Assembly: GCF_010994035.1 (NCBI RefSeq)
Contig: NZ_WIXN01000005.1
Location: 1 to 64,000 of the forward strand
DNA: 64,000 bases
Origin: Virgibacillus aidingensis
GTDB lineage: Bacteria; Bacillota; Bacilli; Bacillales; Amphibacillaceae
Direction: 5' to 3'
The notes beneath the pieces are model-generated. The model ran no database searches, was not told where the DNA came from, and worked only from the letters and a program-made list of their open reading frames with translations. Numbering within the stretch: the stretch's first letter is position 1; each line of letters starts with the position of its first letter. This document shows positions 1 to 8,566 of this stretch, piece after piece. Position numbers and translations under genes: made by a program.

Positions 1-191
1 AATATAGAGCTATGGCCGCATAAATCGTTTTTATTATTTCCACTGTCTACTTGACAGGGGGCAGTTCAGGCTGCACATGCAGCTCTTTTATTTTTGTTCT
101 TTTCTAGCTTGGATAGAGCTAAACGATTGGATATAACAATGGTATTAATGATACGATGAAAGGGAGGGAAGGAAAGAAGGCGGGGAAAATA

Positions 192-1163
192 ATGAAAACG
201 AGAATTACGGAATTACTAAATATTAAATATCCAATCGTTCAAGGCGGGCTGGCTTATTTGGCCTATGCAGATTTGGCTGCAGCTGTTTCAAATGCTGGGG
301 GATTAGGGCAAATTACAGCAATGAGTTTACCGGATGAAAATAAATTAAGAAGTGAAATACATAAATTGAAAACGCTGACAGATAGGCCTTTCGGAGTAAA
401 CTTTGCCATTGGTCAGCATGGCCGCCCATTTGAGCATATGGTGCAGGCTGCCGTTGAAGAACAAGTTCCGGTTATTTCTGTTACCGGCGGGAATCCAAAA
501 GGAGTATTGGATATGGTGGAAGGGCATAATATAAAAAAGCTTGTCCTGGTGGCAGCACGCAGGCAGGCGGAAAAAGCGGAAGAGCTTGGTGCAGACGCCG
601 TTATGGTTGTTGGCCAGGAAGGCGGCGGCCATCTCGGCAGGGAAGATACAGGCACTTTCGTATTAACCCCCCAGGTGGCCGACAGTGTTTCTATTCCTGT
701 GATTGCTTCAGGCGGTATTGTGGACGGCAGAGGTTTAATGGCTGCATTGGCTCTTGGAGCAGAAGGGATCGAAATGGGTACGCGATTTATTGCAACCAAA
801 GAATGTATTGATGCACATGAAAACTACAAAAAAGCAATACTGGATGCAGATGAAAATGCCACAGTAGTAATTAAACGTACATTGGGAACCCCGGCAAGGG
901 CACTGAGGAATAATTGGACAGATGAAATATTGGAAATGGAAAATTTGGAAAAAGGGTATGATGGCTTAAAGAACTATATTAGCGGTGAAGCAAACAAACG
1001 CTATATTTATGATGGAATGAAGGAAGAAGGTTTTGGCTGGGCAGGGCAAGGTGTGGCAGGCATTCATGATATACCTTCCGTGGCAGAACTCATTCAAACT
1101 ATTGTGAAGCAGACTGATAAAATTAGAAATAACTGGCAGCAGGCAGGTGGATTTCAAAAATGA
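192..1163 (+). CDS. Nitronate monooxygenase-like FMN protein (2-nitropropane dioxygenase family)
   Basis: A 323-residue TIM-barrel flavoprotein of the nitronate monooxygenase / FabK-like family, expected to bind FMN and oxidise alkyl nitronates; the true substrate is not evident. The N-terminal YPIVQGG motif, a PFGVNF strand, a glycine-rich GQEGGGHLG loop and later ASGGI and GTRF phosphate-binding motifs are visible in the usual order. An in-frame ATG at 156 lacks a ribosome site, whereas the ATG at 192 follows an AAGGCGGGG stretch, so I use 192. Its stop overlaps the yktA start (ATGA), so the two are probably co-transcribed. FabK-type enoyl reductase is an alternative, but the motifs fit nitronate monooxygenase better. 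Confidence 0.88.
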   Translation: MKTRITELLNIKYPIVQGGLAYLAYADLAAAVSNAGGLGQITAMSLPDENKLRSEIHKLKTLTDRPFGVNFAIGQHGRPFEHMVQAAVEEQVPVISVTGGNPKGVLDMVEGHNIKKLVLVAARRQAEKAEELGADAVMVVGQEGGGHLGREDTGTFVLTPQVADSVSIPVIASGGIVDGRGLMAALALGAEGIEMGTRFIATKECIDAHENYKKAILDADENATVVIKRTLGTPARALRNNWTDEILEMENLEKGYDGLKNYISGEANKRYIYDGMKEEGFGWAGQGVAGIHDIPSVAELIQTIVKQTDKIRNNWQQAGGFQK

Positions 1164-1429
1164 ATTATCATTATCCCATTGATGAAACGTGGACAAAAGA
1201 AGAGGTTATTGATGTAGTCAAGTTTTTTTCTTTGATCGAGAAGGCGTATGAAAGCAAAGTAAATCGCGAAGAGGTTTTACTGCAATATAATCGTTTTAAG
1301 CAGGTTGTGCCCTCAAAAAGTGAAGAAAAAACATTGCTGAAACAGTTTGAAAAACAATCAGGATACGTAGGTTATCTTGTATTGAAGAAAGCAAAAGAAG
1401 CGGATGGAAATTTCATATCCATGAAGTAA
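1160..1429 (+). CDS. yktA: UPF0223 family protein YktA
   Basis: An 89-residue soluble protein matching the UPF0223 family by its N-terminal NYHYPIDETWTKEEVIDVV stretch and the conserved FFSLIEKAYE segment. The family has no assigned function that I can state. It overlaps the stop of the upstream flavoprotein gene by four bases, implying translational coupling. An inverted repeat just after the stop ends the unit and faces the convergent yktB gene. Length and start agree with the family. Confidence 0.88.
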   Translation: MNYHYPIDETWTKEEVIDVVKFFSLIEKAYESKVNREEVLLQYNRFKQVVPSKSEEKTLLKQFEKQSGYVGYLVLKKAKEADGNFISMK

Positions 1430-1433
1430 AAAG

Positions 1434-1458
1434 AAGGGTCATTTGCAGCATGACCCTT
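1434..1458. terminator. Intrinsic terminator between yktA and yktB
   Basis: An 8-bp stem (AAGGGTCA / TGACCCTT) with a 9-nt loop lies between two convergent genes. The better T-tract is on the minus strand (CTTTTT), so it may end yktB more strongly than yktA. Confidence 0.65.
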
Positions 1459-1513
1459 TCATAACCTGTTTATAGGGATATCACAAATCGATGTTTTATT
1501 ATTTTTCTTCAAG

Positions 1514-2143
1514 CTAATTGGATGCAGACCTGCTTCTCAGGGCTTTTTGGTACAAGGGGATTAATGAATTAAATGTTTCCTTTGCTGTTTCCAGAAACTC
1601 GCCTCCGTTTGTTGTCCTTGCATCATCAGGGGACAAATGCTGTCCGATTAGAAATTCGCATTTCTTCACATCACGAAATCTTTCCACATCTTTCAACTTG
1701 AGATCTTCCAGACTGATTGCCTCTTTTTTCATGTGATCGAGAGAGACAACATAATGATCAGGCAATTTCTTAATCTCTTCAAAACTGTTGACAAATGTTT
1801 CTGCAATGGCCCGTTTATGATCCAATTCATATATAAGAGCCAGCCAAATAAAAACATGATCATCGAATAAACCTACTTGGAAATGCGGGTGCTTTTTATA
1901 TCCCCGTTTATTATCCGCTATCGCCAGCCATGTGTCGTTTGGGGGATTCACCGTTCTTCGGGCATGCTTTGCTATATGCAGATATACTTCATTGCCAAGC
2001 TGAAGAGACAAATAGTCTGCCAGTTCACTGCCTATTTCCTTGAATTTGGGCTGGATCCTGTTTTTTATTGCTTCCATTCTTCCATCAAGTCCTTCAATGG
2101 AAAATGTATCAAAGTCTTTTTGTTCAAATCCTTGAAATGTCAT
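1514..2143 (-). CDS. yktB: UPF0637 / DUF1054 family protein YktB
   Basis: A 209-residue cytoplasmic protein of the DUF1054 (UPF0637) family, recognised by the N-terminal GFEQKDFDTFSIEGLDGRM segment and the central KHPHFQVGLFDDHVFIW motif. Function is unknown. It is transcribed opposite to its neighbours and converges on yktA. An AGGAAAGGA ribosome site precedes the ATG. No signal peptide or membrane segment is visible. Identity rests on recalled family sequence and synteny with B. subtilis yktA-yktB-yktC. Confidence 0.88.
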   Translation of the reverse strand: MTFQGFEQKDFDTFSIEGLDGRMEAIKNRIQPKFKEIGSELADYLSLQLGNEVYLHIAKHARRTVNPPNDTWLAIADNKRGYKKHPHFQVGLFDDHVFIWLALIYELDHKRAIAETFVNSFEEIKKLPDHYVVSLDHMKKEAISLEDLKLKDVERFRDVKKCEFLIGQHLSPDDARTTNGGEFLETAKETFNSLIPLYQKALRSRSASN

Positions 2144-2372
2144 GTGAACAGTCCTTTCCTACACATCTTTATTACAAATATGATTATTCATGATATGGAA
2201 TATCAAGTCAAGCAGTGTGCTGCTTTACAGCAGTTTAACCACTGTCATGTTTCAAAAAATTAATATTTGGGAATTAAAAAATAAATAGAAATCCATTTGG
2301 CAAATGAGAATTGAACCAAACTAATAAGTAAAACATAAATATAATCAAAGGTAATCGAAAGGTTGTGAAAAA

Positions 2373-2564
2373 ATGAAGTATGTAATGGAGGCGTTGAGGC
2401 GTAAAGAGGCACAAAAGAAATTACCTGTAATTCGTATGGAAATTGATTATGAACTCGTTACACTGAATGATGCATTAAAAGCAAGTGATAAAGTGCAGAT
2501 TATCAAATCAAAAGAGCGTTTGGAACAATTAAGGCGGCAGCTGCTTGAGATAGAAGATGACTAG
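2373..2564 (+). CDS. Small conserved charged protein of unknown function
   Basis: A 63-residue, highly charged, probably helical protein starting MKYVMEALRRKEAQ and ending in an acidic LLEIEDD tail. I do not recognise a domain; by position it could correspond to the small B. subtilis gene ykzI, but I cannot confirm that. The start is preceded only by a modest AAAGGTTGTG ribosome site. Its location directly upstream of suhB/yktC matches conserved small genes at this locus. No cysteine, signal peptide or transmembrane segment is present. Confidence 0.65.
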   Translation: MKYVMEALRRKEAQKKLPVIRMEIDYELVTLNDALKASDKVQIIKSKERLEQLRRQLLEIEDD

Positions 2565-2681
2565 GAGCAATTTATTAACAGAAACCCAAAAATATTCCCG
2601 GGGACATATTATAACACTTGATGACTAATCAGAGCTATAATTGGTACTATATATCATAGAGTAATATTCGGAGGAAAATAT

Positions 2682-3491
2682 ATGGAAAAAGACATACGCA
2701 AAAATATTTATAATTTCGCAAAATCCTGGGTGCTGGAAGCTGGTAAAATAATAAGAAAAAAAATGAATGATCCGCTCACTATTGAGACAAAGTCACATGC
2801 AAATGACCTTGTTACTGCAATAGACCGGGACACGGAATCCTTTTTTGTCAATAAAATTAAATCTGTATATCCCAATCACCAAATAATAGGTGAGGAAGGA
2901 TATGGCGATGAAGTTACACATCTGGATGGAACGGTTTGGATTATTGACCCGATAGACGGGACAATGAATTTCGTCCATCAAAAAAGAAATTTTGCAATAT
3001 CTGTTGGTATCTACCAGGATGGTATTGGGGAAATTGGGTTTATTTATAATGTAATGGAAGATGTCCTTTACAGTGCAAAAAGAAATGAAGGAGCCTATAA
3101 GAATCACCAAAAATTACCTTCAAAGAAAGCATATGTACCATTAAATCAAGCCATACTTGGTTTGAATCATTTATGGCTGTGCGAGAATCGGCTGGTGGAT
3201 GTTAGTGCTATGCAAAAATTAATAAAAACAGTCCGCGGCTCCAGAACCTATGGATCCGCTGCTTTGGAATTAGCTTATGTAGCTGAGGGAACGCTTGACG
3301 GGTATTTAACGATGCGGCTTGCTCCGTGGGATATTGCAGCCGGAAAAATTATTGTGGAGGAGACCGGGGGTGTAATGACCAATGTGGATGGAGATGAAAT
3401 AAATATGCTTGGAAACAATTCAATTTTTGTATGCAATCCATCCATTCAGAGAGTGATATTAGATGATTATATTAAAGCCGGAAGAAAGTGA
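2682..3491 (+). CDS. suhB: Inositol monophosphatase family protein (YktC/SuhB)
   Basis: A 269-residue Mg2+-dependent sugar-phosphate phosphatase of the inositol monophosphatase family. Metal and substrate motifs are intact: GEE at residues 70-72, WIIDPIDGT at 86-94 and WDIAAG at 216-221. The family hydrolyses myo-inositol phosphates and sometimes NADP or fructose-1,6-bisphosphate; the in vivo substrate cannot be read from sequence. The ATG follows a GGAGGAAA ribosome site. Its stop codon lies inside the stem of a terminator shared with the convergent ylaF gene. B. subtilis has the orthologue yktC at the same place. Confidence 0.92.
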   Translation: MEKDIRKNIYNFAKSWVLEAGKIIRKKMNDPLTIETKSHANDLVTAIDRDTESFFVNKIKSVYPNHQIIGEEGYGDEVTHLDGTVWIIDPIDGTMNFVHQKRNFAISVGIYQDGIGEIGFIYNVMEDVLYSAKRNEGAYKNHQKLPSKKAYVPLNQAILGLNHLWLCENRLVDVSAMQKLIKTVRGSRTYGSAALELAYVAEGTLDGYLTMRLAPWDIAAGKIIVEETGGVMTNVDGDEINMLGNNSIFVCNPSIQRVILDDYIKAGRK

Positions 3492-3513
3492 CGCTTAGTG
3501 AAGCAGTCACTTT
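3485..3513 (+). terminator. Terminator after suhB
   Basis: A stem AAAGTGAC / GTCACTTT overlapping the suhB stop codon is followed after TCC by a run of eight T residues. It also covers the last codons of convergent ylaF. Confidence 0.75.
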
Positions 3514-3731
3514 TCCTTTTTTTTCTTCAAATAAATGCCATACCCCATGGCGCTGAATCCTACTATAATCAATAATATAATAAGCCAAACACTTCTAAGT
3601 GCAATGGCAAATCCAACTCCAGCAAATGATAAGATAACGAATGATGCCAATAGGAGCATAGGGATATCGATTTTTTTCACTGTAACACCTCTGTTTCGGA
3701 ATTTCTCCGTTAATTTCTTCTTTCTTGGCAA
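3507..3731 (-). CDS. ylaF: DUF5325 membrane protein YlaF
   Basis: A 74-residue membrane protein with a basic N-terminus and two hydrophobic helices (about residues 24-44 and 48-67), ending in a lysine-rich tail. This matches the DUF5325 / YlaF family, whose function is unknown. In B. subtilis ylaF sits beside typA (ylaG); no typA is present here. The last codons overlap the suhB terminator. Confidence 0.78.
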   Translation of the reverse strand: MPRKKKLTEKFRNRGVTVKKIDIPMLLLASFVILSFAGVGFAIALRSVWLIILLIIVGFSAMGYGIYLKKKKEK

Positions 3732-4162
3732 GAAAGCAAAATCATTTTTACCTGAATTAATTTCATAACAAAAAATTAGTATTGAAACCCTGATGAACTA
3801 ATTTCCGCCCGGTAATTAGCGCCTTCCGCTTCAAGCGACGGGAATAGCTTTATATTAACCTGATTCCATATGAAAGTTCAGCTACATAAAATAAGCAATT
3901 ATGAAATTAACCCGGCTGGAAAATTTTACTTTATATTCTGCGGCGCGAAAACTTTTGCAAAAAACTTATGCCTACTGCCTAAGTTTTCGGGTCAAAAATA
4001 GTATATATTAAATTTGGGAGATTGTTAAGTAAGTGATAAATGGACATAGCCTTTAGGGATTATTCAAAAAAAATTAACACGGAAAAAACTAGCATCCCGG
4101 CATAAGTTCTAGTATGATAGTACAAGGGTTTGATAGGAAAGTTCAAGTAATGGAGGAGTAAG
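3732..4162. other. Intergenic region without a gene (ylaF-ylaH)
   Basis: About 430 bp with no supportable ORF. In B. subtilis typA lies between ylaF and ylaH; I see no remnant of it here. The only structure is an inverted repeat CGAAAACTT / AAGTTTTCG around 3950-3990. The promoter of ylaH presumably lies near the 3' end. Confidence 0.5.
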
Positions 4163-4468
4163 ATGGATACAAATTTCGGCATTATTTTTGATTTTTTATT
4201 GGATAATTATGGGACGTCCATTAATTTATTCTGGGTTTTTTATGTATTGAATTTCATATTTGGCTTGATTGCATATAAATTGGGTTTTGCAAAAAAACTT
4301 CCTTTAATGAAATCTGTAATTGTTTATATTTTGTTTGCGATCGGTGTATTTATTATTACGATATTCAGTATTTTTAAATTGCCGATTACCGAAAGTCTGA
4401 TTATTATTTCCCTCGTCCTAGCCATATACAGGCTTAGGCTGCATAATCAGCGAAAGAAAGATAAATAA
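4163..4468 (+). CDS. ylaH: YlaH-like membrane protein
   Basis: A 101-residue integral membrane protein with three predicted helices (roughly residues 20-40, 50-70 and 74-90) and a basic C-terminal tail. It matches the YlaH-like family, which has no established function. The ATG is preceded by a GGAGGAG ribosome site. It is convergent with ylaI, and the pair is separated by a strong terminator hairpin. Confidence 0.82.
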   Translation: MDTNFGIIFDFLLDNYGTSINLFWVFYVLNFIFGLIAYKLGFAKKLPLMKSVIVYILFAIGVFIITIFSIFKLPITESLIIISLVLAIYRLRLHNQRKKDK

Positions 4469-4475
4469 AAGGACA

Positions 4476-4521
4476 AAAGGCTGTGATAATGAGGATCCTT
4501 CCTCAAAATTTCACAGCCTTT
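4476..4521. terminator. Bidirectional terminator between ylaH and ylaI
   Basis: An 11-bp perfect stem (AAAGGCTGTGA / TCACAGCCTTT) encloses a second small GAGG/CCTC hairpin. It lies between convergent genes with A and T tracts on both sides. Confidence 0.8.
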
Positions 4522-4523
4522 AT

Positions 4524-4727
4524 TTAAATTAAACTGCTGGAATTTTTTTTCACGCTGTATAATCGGAATTTGCCTGTTGCATGTCTTTCCTTTGTTTTTA
4601 CTTCAATCCGCTCATAACATTTCCTGCATAAAAACATATGCTTCCTTCGATTTCTCAGCCGTTTTGCCTGAAATGAATTATCATCCAAATATTCTATTTT
4701 ATCACATAGCGGACATATTACTTTCAT
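4524..4727 (-). CDS. ylaI: DUF2197 zinc-ribbon protein YlaI
   Basis: A 67-residue protein with two CxxC knuckles, C5-C8 and C34-C37, separated by a basic stretch, indicating a small treble-clef or zinc-ribbon fold. It matches the YlaI / DUF2197 family. The role is unknown; binding of nucleic acid would be plausible but is inference. It is convergent with ylaH. A GAGGGTGA ribosome site is visible upstream on the minus strand. Confidence 0.85.
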   Translation of the reverse strand: MKVICPLCDKIEYLDDNSFQAKRLRNRRKHMFLCRKCYERIEVKTKERHATGKFRLYSVKKNSSSLI

Positions 4728-4886
4728 TATTTCACCCTCTAGCTATGATTAGATTCATTATTCATATTGCAATATGTTAAAGTTTAACATAAAAAGTGCG
4801 GAATAAAGAAGTGTTTGGCATGTTTTAATTAAATTTTCCGGGGGAATATAATAATTAAAGGAATAAAGGGAAGGGTGAATTACTTA

Positions 4887-5198
4887 ATGAGAAAAAGCTT
4901 TATTCTTTCTGCTGTTGGGGCAGCTGGAGCAATCGGTGCAACAGCGGCAGGATATTATCTCAAAGATAAAGAAAACAGGGAAAAATTAATTGAACAGGCC
5001 CAAAATGTCCGGGAAAAAGTCAACCGTTTCACCAATGGATCTGATCCTACTTTTGAAGATGCAGGAGTTCCGGATCAGTCTGAGGGCAATGATACGGCAC
5101 AGCTGGAAAATTCCAAAATGGTCTCGGAAGGGTCCCAATTTGGGGTACAATACTATAATAAGTATAAGGATGATAATAAAGCGGAACTGCAGCAATAA
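4887..5198 (+). CDS. Small YtxH-like membrane-anchored protein
   Basis: A 103-residue protein with an alanine/glycine-rich N-terminal membrane helix (about residues 5-24), a charged helical stretch with LKDKENREKLIEQAQNVREK, and a disordered polar C-terminus. This arrangement resembles YtxH-domain general-stress proteins, but similarity is mostly compositional. An in-frame GTG lies at 4875; the ATG at 4887 is better spaced from the GGAAGGGTG ribosome site. It is followed at once by a bidirectional terminator shared with ylaJ. Function unknown. Confidence 0.7.
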   Translation: MRKSFILSAVGAAGAIGATAAGYYLKDKENREKLIEQAQNVREKVNRFTNGSDPTFEDAGVPDQSEGNDTAQLENSKMVSEGSQFGVQYYNKYKDDNKAELQQ

Positions 5199-5201
5199 AA
5201 T

Positions 5202-5232
5202 AAGGTTTCCGGCTACTCAGACCGGAAACCTT
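5202..5232. terminator. Bidirectional terminator
   Basis: A perfect 11-bp stem AAGGTTTCCGG / CCGGAAACCTT with a 9-nt loop and ATTTTT tail between convergent genes. Confidence 0.88.
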
Positions 5233-5264
5233 ATTTTTCTTATAGTGAATTTACAACACTGAAT

Positions 5265-5882
5265 TTAATCTGTACTCCCACTTTGGTTGTGTGAATGTTC
5301 TTCTTCCAGCTCTTCCATCTTCCGTTCATCTTCTTCAGGAACTGTCCGTTTATTCTGATCAGGCTCTTCCGGCTGGTCGTGACTAATCGGGAATTCAGGC
5401 ATATACCTGCCCACTATGGCTGCGATCTCATCCACTACTCCCCTGACAGGATGTCCCTGCCTGAGTTTATCTGCCATTCCCCTGATTCTTTCTGTGACGT
5501 CAGCATCCGCAACAACCACTGCGGTTTTTCCGTATGGATCGTGATAAAGTGCTTCCTGCACTGAATATTTTACCGTTCCCACTCTGGAACGATCAAGCTC
5601 TCCATCCACATCAATCCCAACAACTGTATAGGGACCTGCTACAACGGAGGCTGCATCATTTACTTCAGGAACCTCGCTTGCTACATTTGCAAGGTGATCT
5701 GCAATTTCGCCATTTGTTAATTCCCGCTGTTCAACCGGATCTGAATCCCTTACTTGAATAATTCGATCACTTTGTTCCTGGTCCTCGTTTGCCAATGGTT
5801 CTTCGTTATCGTTATTTTGCTGACATCCTGAAATAAACAGCAGCATGGCAGCGCCTATGATGATCGATTGCCGTAATCTCAT
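5265..5882 (-). CDS. ylaJ: YlaJ/YhcN-family sporulation lipoprotein
   Basis: A 205-residue lipoprotein: a 19-residue signal peptide ends in a lipobox with lipidated C20 (LFISGC), followed by an acidic linker and the YhcN/YlaJ domain. Family members are spore-associated lipoproteins linked to germination, so an inner-spore-membrane location is likely but inferred. The C-terminus is highly charged with many Glu and His residues. It is monocistronic by spacing. B. subtilis ylaJ lies at the equivalent position; the adjacent phoH2 (ylaK) is absent here. Confidence 0.88.
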   Translation of the reverse strand: MRLRQSIIIGAAMLLFISGCQQNNDNEEPLANEDQEQSDRIIQVRDSDPVEQRELTNGEIADHLANVASEVPEVNDAASVVAGPYTVVGIDVDGELDRSRVGTVKYSVQEALYHDPYGKTAVVVADADVTERIRGMADKLRQGHPVRGVVDEIAAIVGRYMPEFPISHDQPEEPDQNKRTVPEEDERKMEELEEEHSHNQSGSTD

Positions 5883-6026
5883 TGTTCGTATCCCTCCAAA
5901 TGATCGCTACTAACAAATATCAATTAATGTTATTTTGGGTAATTTACATGAAAATATACGAAAGAATTTACACGGCAAGCCCTGGTTATAAAACGGATTC
6001 AGGCTGCAGAAGAAAATATAAAATAA

Positions 6027-6065
6027 GAGAGGATCGTGATGACATAAAAGCATCACGATCCTCTC
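6027..6065 (-). terminator. Terminator downstream of the ylaL-like gene
   Basis: A perfect 15-bp stem (GAGAGGATCGTGATG and its complement) with a 9-nt loop; on the minus strand it is followed by a T-rich tract. It lies just beyond the 3' end of the ylaL-like gene. Confidence 0.85.
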
Positions 6066-6079
6066 CGTAAAATGAATGA

Positions 6080-6574
6080 CTAATTGATAATGATTTTAAT
6101 AATGTTTTTAATTGGATTTTCTTTGTTGGAGCCGTCCTGAAAATATAAATGCACTGGGCCATCTTCTGTTAATGGCTTGCCATCCCTGGCAAAAAGAAAA
6201 TAACTTTCTTTGAGCTCCTCCAGGGAAATAACAACTTCGCCTTTCTCCGTAGCCAGTGTTGCATTTTCTGCGCCCGGTTTTACTTCTGCATTGTCAATAA
6301 AATCTCCAAGTGGCATTACATAGGTACTTTGCAGGATTTTTTCCCGTTCAAACTTTTTAATGCTTCTGTTAACAGGCGGCTTTGCAGACTGCTGATAAAC
6401 CTCACGATTAAACCTTTCTGATGCTTTTTCCAGTTCATCTTCTTCTTTTGTCTCCGTACTATACTGAAACGCGTGTTCAAACTCGATTTTTCGATCATCA
6501 AAGATCCATACCGTCGGATCGAGTGTAATAGGATATGTAACATTGCCGGTAATTGGCACGATCATTTCTTTCAC
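6080..6574 (-). CDS. ylaL: YlaL-like conserved protein of unknown function
   Basis: A 164-residue soluble protein opening with MKEMIVPITGNVTYPITLDP and WIFDDRKI. I recognise it as probably the Bacillus YlaL protein by this opening and by its place between ylaJ and ylaN. The middle is charged and probably helical, the C-terminus is beta-rich, and no catalytic motif is evident. The ATG follows an AAAGAGGTGAAAG ribosome site. Function unknown. Confidence 0.72.
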   Translation of the reverse strand: MKEMIVPITGNVTYPITLDPTVWIFDDRKIEFEHAFQYSTETKEEDELEKASERFNREVYQQSAKPPVNRSIKKFEREKILQSTYVMPLGDFIDNAEVKPGAENATLATEKGEVVISLEELKESYFLFARDGKPLTEDGPVHLYFQDGSNKENPIKNIIKIIIN

Positions 6575-6838
6575 CTCTTTTTAATATATCTCTACCTAGA
6601 ATAGCAGACTGCAGTTAATTTTGCAGGTAAGAAAGCAAAATAATTACCTGGTCTATAATTTTAAAAAAAGTTATTAGTGAGCTTATTAACTGTGAAAACA
6701 CTTACATTCATTTGGGGTTTTGCTGAGATTTAATTTTTCTCATCTTCGTCTGTGGTTATTGATAATTTTATTTGCATTTTTTCTATCCAGACGATAATAT
6801 AATATAGAAGAAAGCTTTTTAACGGAGGGATAATATTG

Positions 6839-7120
6839 ATGCCTGAGGCGACTATGACTCATCGAGAAAAAGCCTATGCCCTTCTTAAGGCTGATGCTGA
6901 AAAAATTTTACGGTTAATAGAAGTTCAAATAGATAACCTGACGATGCCGCAATGTCCTTTATACGAAGAGGTCCTTGATACGCAGATGTACGGCCTTTCT
7001 AAGGAGATCGATTTTGCAGTGCGTTTGGATCTGATCAGTGAAGATGAAGGAAAAGCATTGCTTGGAAATCTTGAAAAGCAGCTGAATATCCTGCATGAAG
7101 CCGCTCAAAATACCGTATAA
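6839..7120 (+). CDS. ylaN: YlaN (UPF0358) protein
   Basis: A 93-residue helical protein of the UPF0358 / YlaN family, recognised by [16 protein letters not shown] and the conserved [20 protein letters not shown] stretch. In Firmicutes YlaN has been linked to iron homeostasis and Fur activity; that is literature knowledge, not visible here. A TTG directly precedes the ATG in frame; ATG at 6839 has better spacing from GGAGGG. It is monocistronic, followed by a terminator, and lies upstream of ftsW as in B. subtilis. Confidence 0.92.
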   Translation: MPEATMTHREKAYALLKADAEKILRLIEVQIDNLTMPQCPLYEEVLDTQMYGLSKEIDFAVRLDLISEDEGKALLGNLEKQLNILHEAAQNTV

Positions 7121-7160
7121 CACATTTATGCAATTAGTGTATACAGTGTGACGGTAGGCA

Positions 7161-7194
7161 AAAACTTTGCTTGCAAATATAATGGCAAAGTTTT
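7161..7194 (+). terminator. Terminator after ylaN
   Basis: A 10-bp stem AAAACTTTGC / GCAAAGTTTT followed by a T tract. Confidence 0.85.
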
Positions 7195-7375
7195 TTTATT
7201 TATGGCATGTATTTCCTAACATTATATTTAGGCAAGCATTATTTTTGCCGATATATTTACTGCATGCCATTTTATGGCGGACAAATGTGTTACACTATAT
7301 TCTTAAATTTGTTATATTAATATAAATTTCTTTTTCATCTGAGCATCGGCTTATATTTAAATGGGGAGAAAAAAG

Positions 7376-8566
7376 ATGATACAGAAATTAAAAGATTACG
7401 ATTTTACTTTAATGATAACACCTATACTTTTATCATTATTTGGCATGGTAATGATCTATAGTGCAAGTATGGTTATTGCGGTAGTGGAAGGTCATGAAAG
7501 TACATATTACCTTATCAGGCAGATGCAATGGTTTGTAATTGGGCTGTCCGGGTTTATTTTTTGCTGTATTTTCCCATATAAATATTATCAAAAGCTAATG
7601 AAGATTATCATTTTAGTTGTTATTTTATTATTGGTTGGTGTATTGTTATTTGGAAATACGATAAATAATGCAAAATCATGGTTTTCTTTCGGCCCGGTAA
7701 ATCTGCAGCCGGCAGAATTTGCCAAGTTGGGATTAATTATGTATTTGGCTTCGGTATATTCGAAAAAACAGGCCTATATTAAGGATTTCAGTAAAGGGGT
7801 ATTGCCGCCGCTTGTTTTGACGGTAATTATTCTGGCCTTGATTGTACTCCAGCCGGATATTGGTACAGCAGCCATTATTTTCCTCATTGCCTGTTCAGTT
7901 ATTTTCAGTTCGGGAATTAAATTTAAACATTTATTTACACTGGTGGCGGCAGGGGTTGTTCTGCTTGCTGTTGCTATACCAAACATGGTTACAGATGTAA
8001 GAATTTCGAGATTTACCGGTGCTTATCAGCCGTTCCAGGCTCCGGATGATGGAGGATATCATTTAATCCAGTCCTATCTTGCCATTGGCGGGGGAGGTCT
8101 GACAGGTACAGGCCTTGGACAAAGCGTACAGAAGCTGGGGTACTTGATGGAGGCACATACTGACTTTATTATGGCTATTATTGCCGAAGAACTTGGTTTT
8201 TTAGGCGTAATTGTGGTTATAGGGCTGTTGGCAACCATCGTTTTAAGGGGGATTTTTATTGCAAGGAAATGTGATGACAGCTTTGGTGCATTGCTTGCCA
8301 TTGGAATAGCTTCCATGGTGGGGATCCAGGCTTTTATTAATCTGGGAGCAATCAGCGGTGTACTCCCAATCACAGGCGTTCCGCTTCCATTTGTCAGTTA
8401 TGGCGGATCATCATTGCTTATCCTGATGATCTCTATGGGAATCCTTAATAATATCGCTATGAATGTGAAAAAACAGGAAAATGAACCAGCAAATAATATA
8501 CCAAATTCCAAAACAATAAACTATTCTCAATCAGGAGGGAGAACATGGCAGAAACAAACAAGATAG
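7376..8566 (+). CDS. ftsW: Peptidoglycan glycosyltransferase FtsW
   Basis: A 396-residue SEDS-family polytopic membrane protein with about ten helices. It polymerises glycan strands from lipid II at the division septum, partnered by a class B PBP such as PbpB. Family signatures include NNAKSWFSFG, the LQPAEFAKLGLI motif, AHTDFIMAIIAEELGF and the final PFVSYGGSSLL. An in-frame ATG at 7361 is followed by GGGGAGAA, the real ribosome site for the ATG at 7376. The last 22 bases overlap pycA, so the two are co-transcribed. A second SEDS gene, spoVE, lies at about 50 kb. Confidence 0.95.
   Translation: MIQKLKDYDFTLMITPILLSLFGMVMIYSASMVIAVVEGHESTYYLIRQMQWFVIGLSGFIFCCIFPYKYYQKLMKIIILVVILLLVGVLLFGNTINNAKSWFSFGPVNLQPAEFAKLGLIMYLASVYSKKQAYIKDFSKGVLPPLVLTVIILALIVLQPDIGTAAIIFLIACSVIFSSGIKFKHLFTLVAAGVVLLAVAIPNMVTDVRISRFTGAYQPFQAPDDGGYHLIQSYLAIGGGGLTGTGLGQSVQKLGYLMEAHTDFIMAIIAEELGFLGVIVVIGLLATIVLRGIFIARKCDDSFGALLAIGIASMVGIQAFINLGAISGVLPITGVPLPFVSYGGSSLLILMISMGILNNIAMNVKKQENEPANNIPNSKTINYSQSGGRTWQKQTR

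Noticed and set aside
70-83. GCTGCA / TGCAGC hairpin before a T-rich stretch at the window start
   Set aside because: The stem is short with a 2-nt loop; it could end an upstream gene, but the gene is outside the window.
5882-6070. A 62-codon plus-strand frame between ylaJ and ylaL
   Set aside because: It ends within a terminator stem and shows no conserved features or ribosome site.
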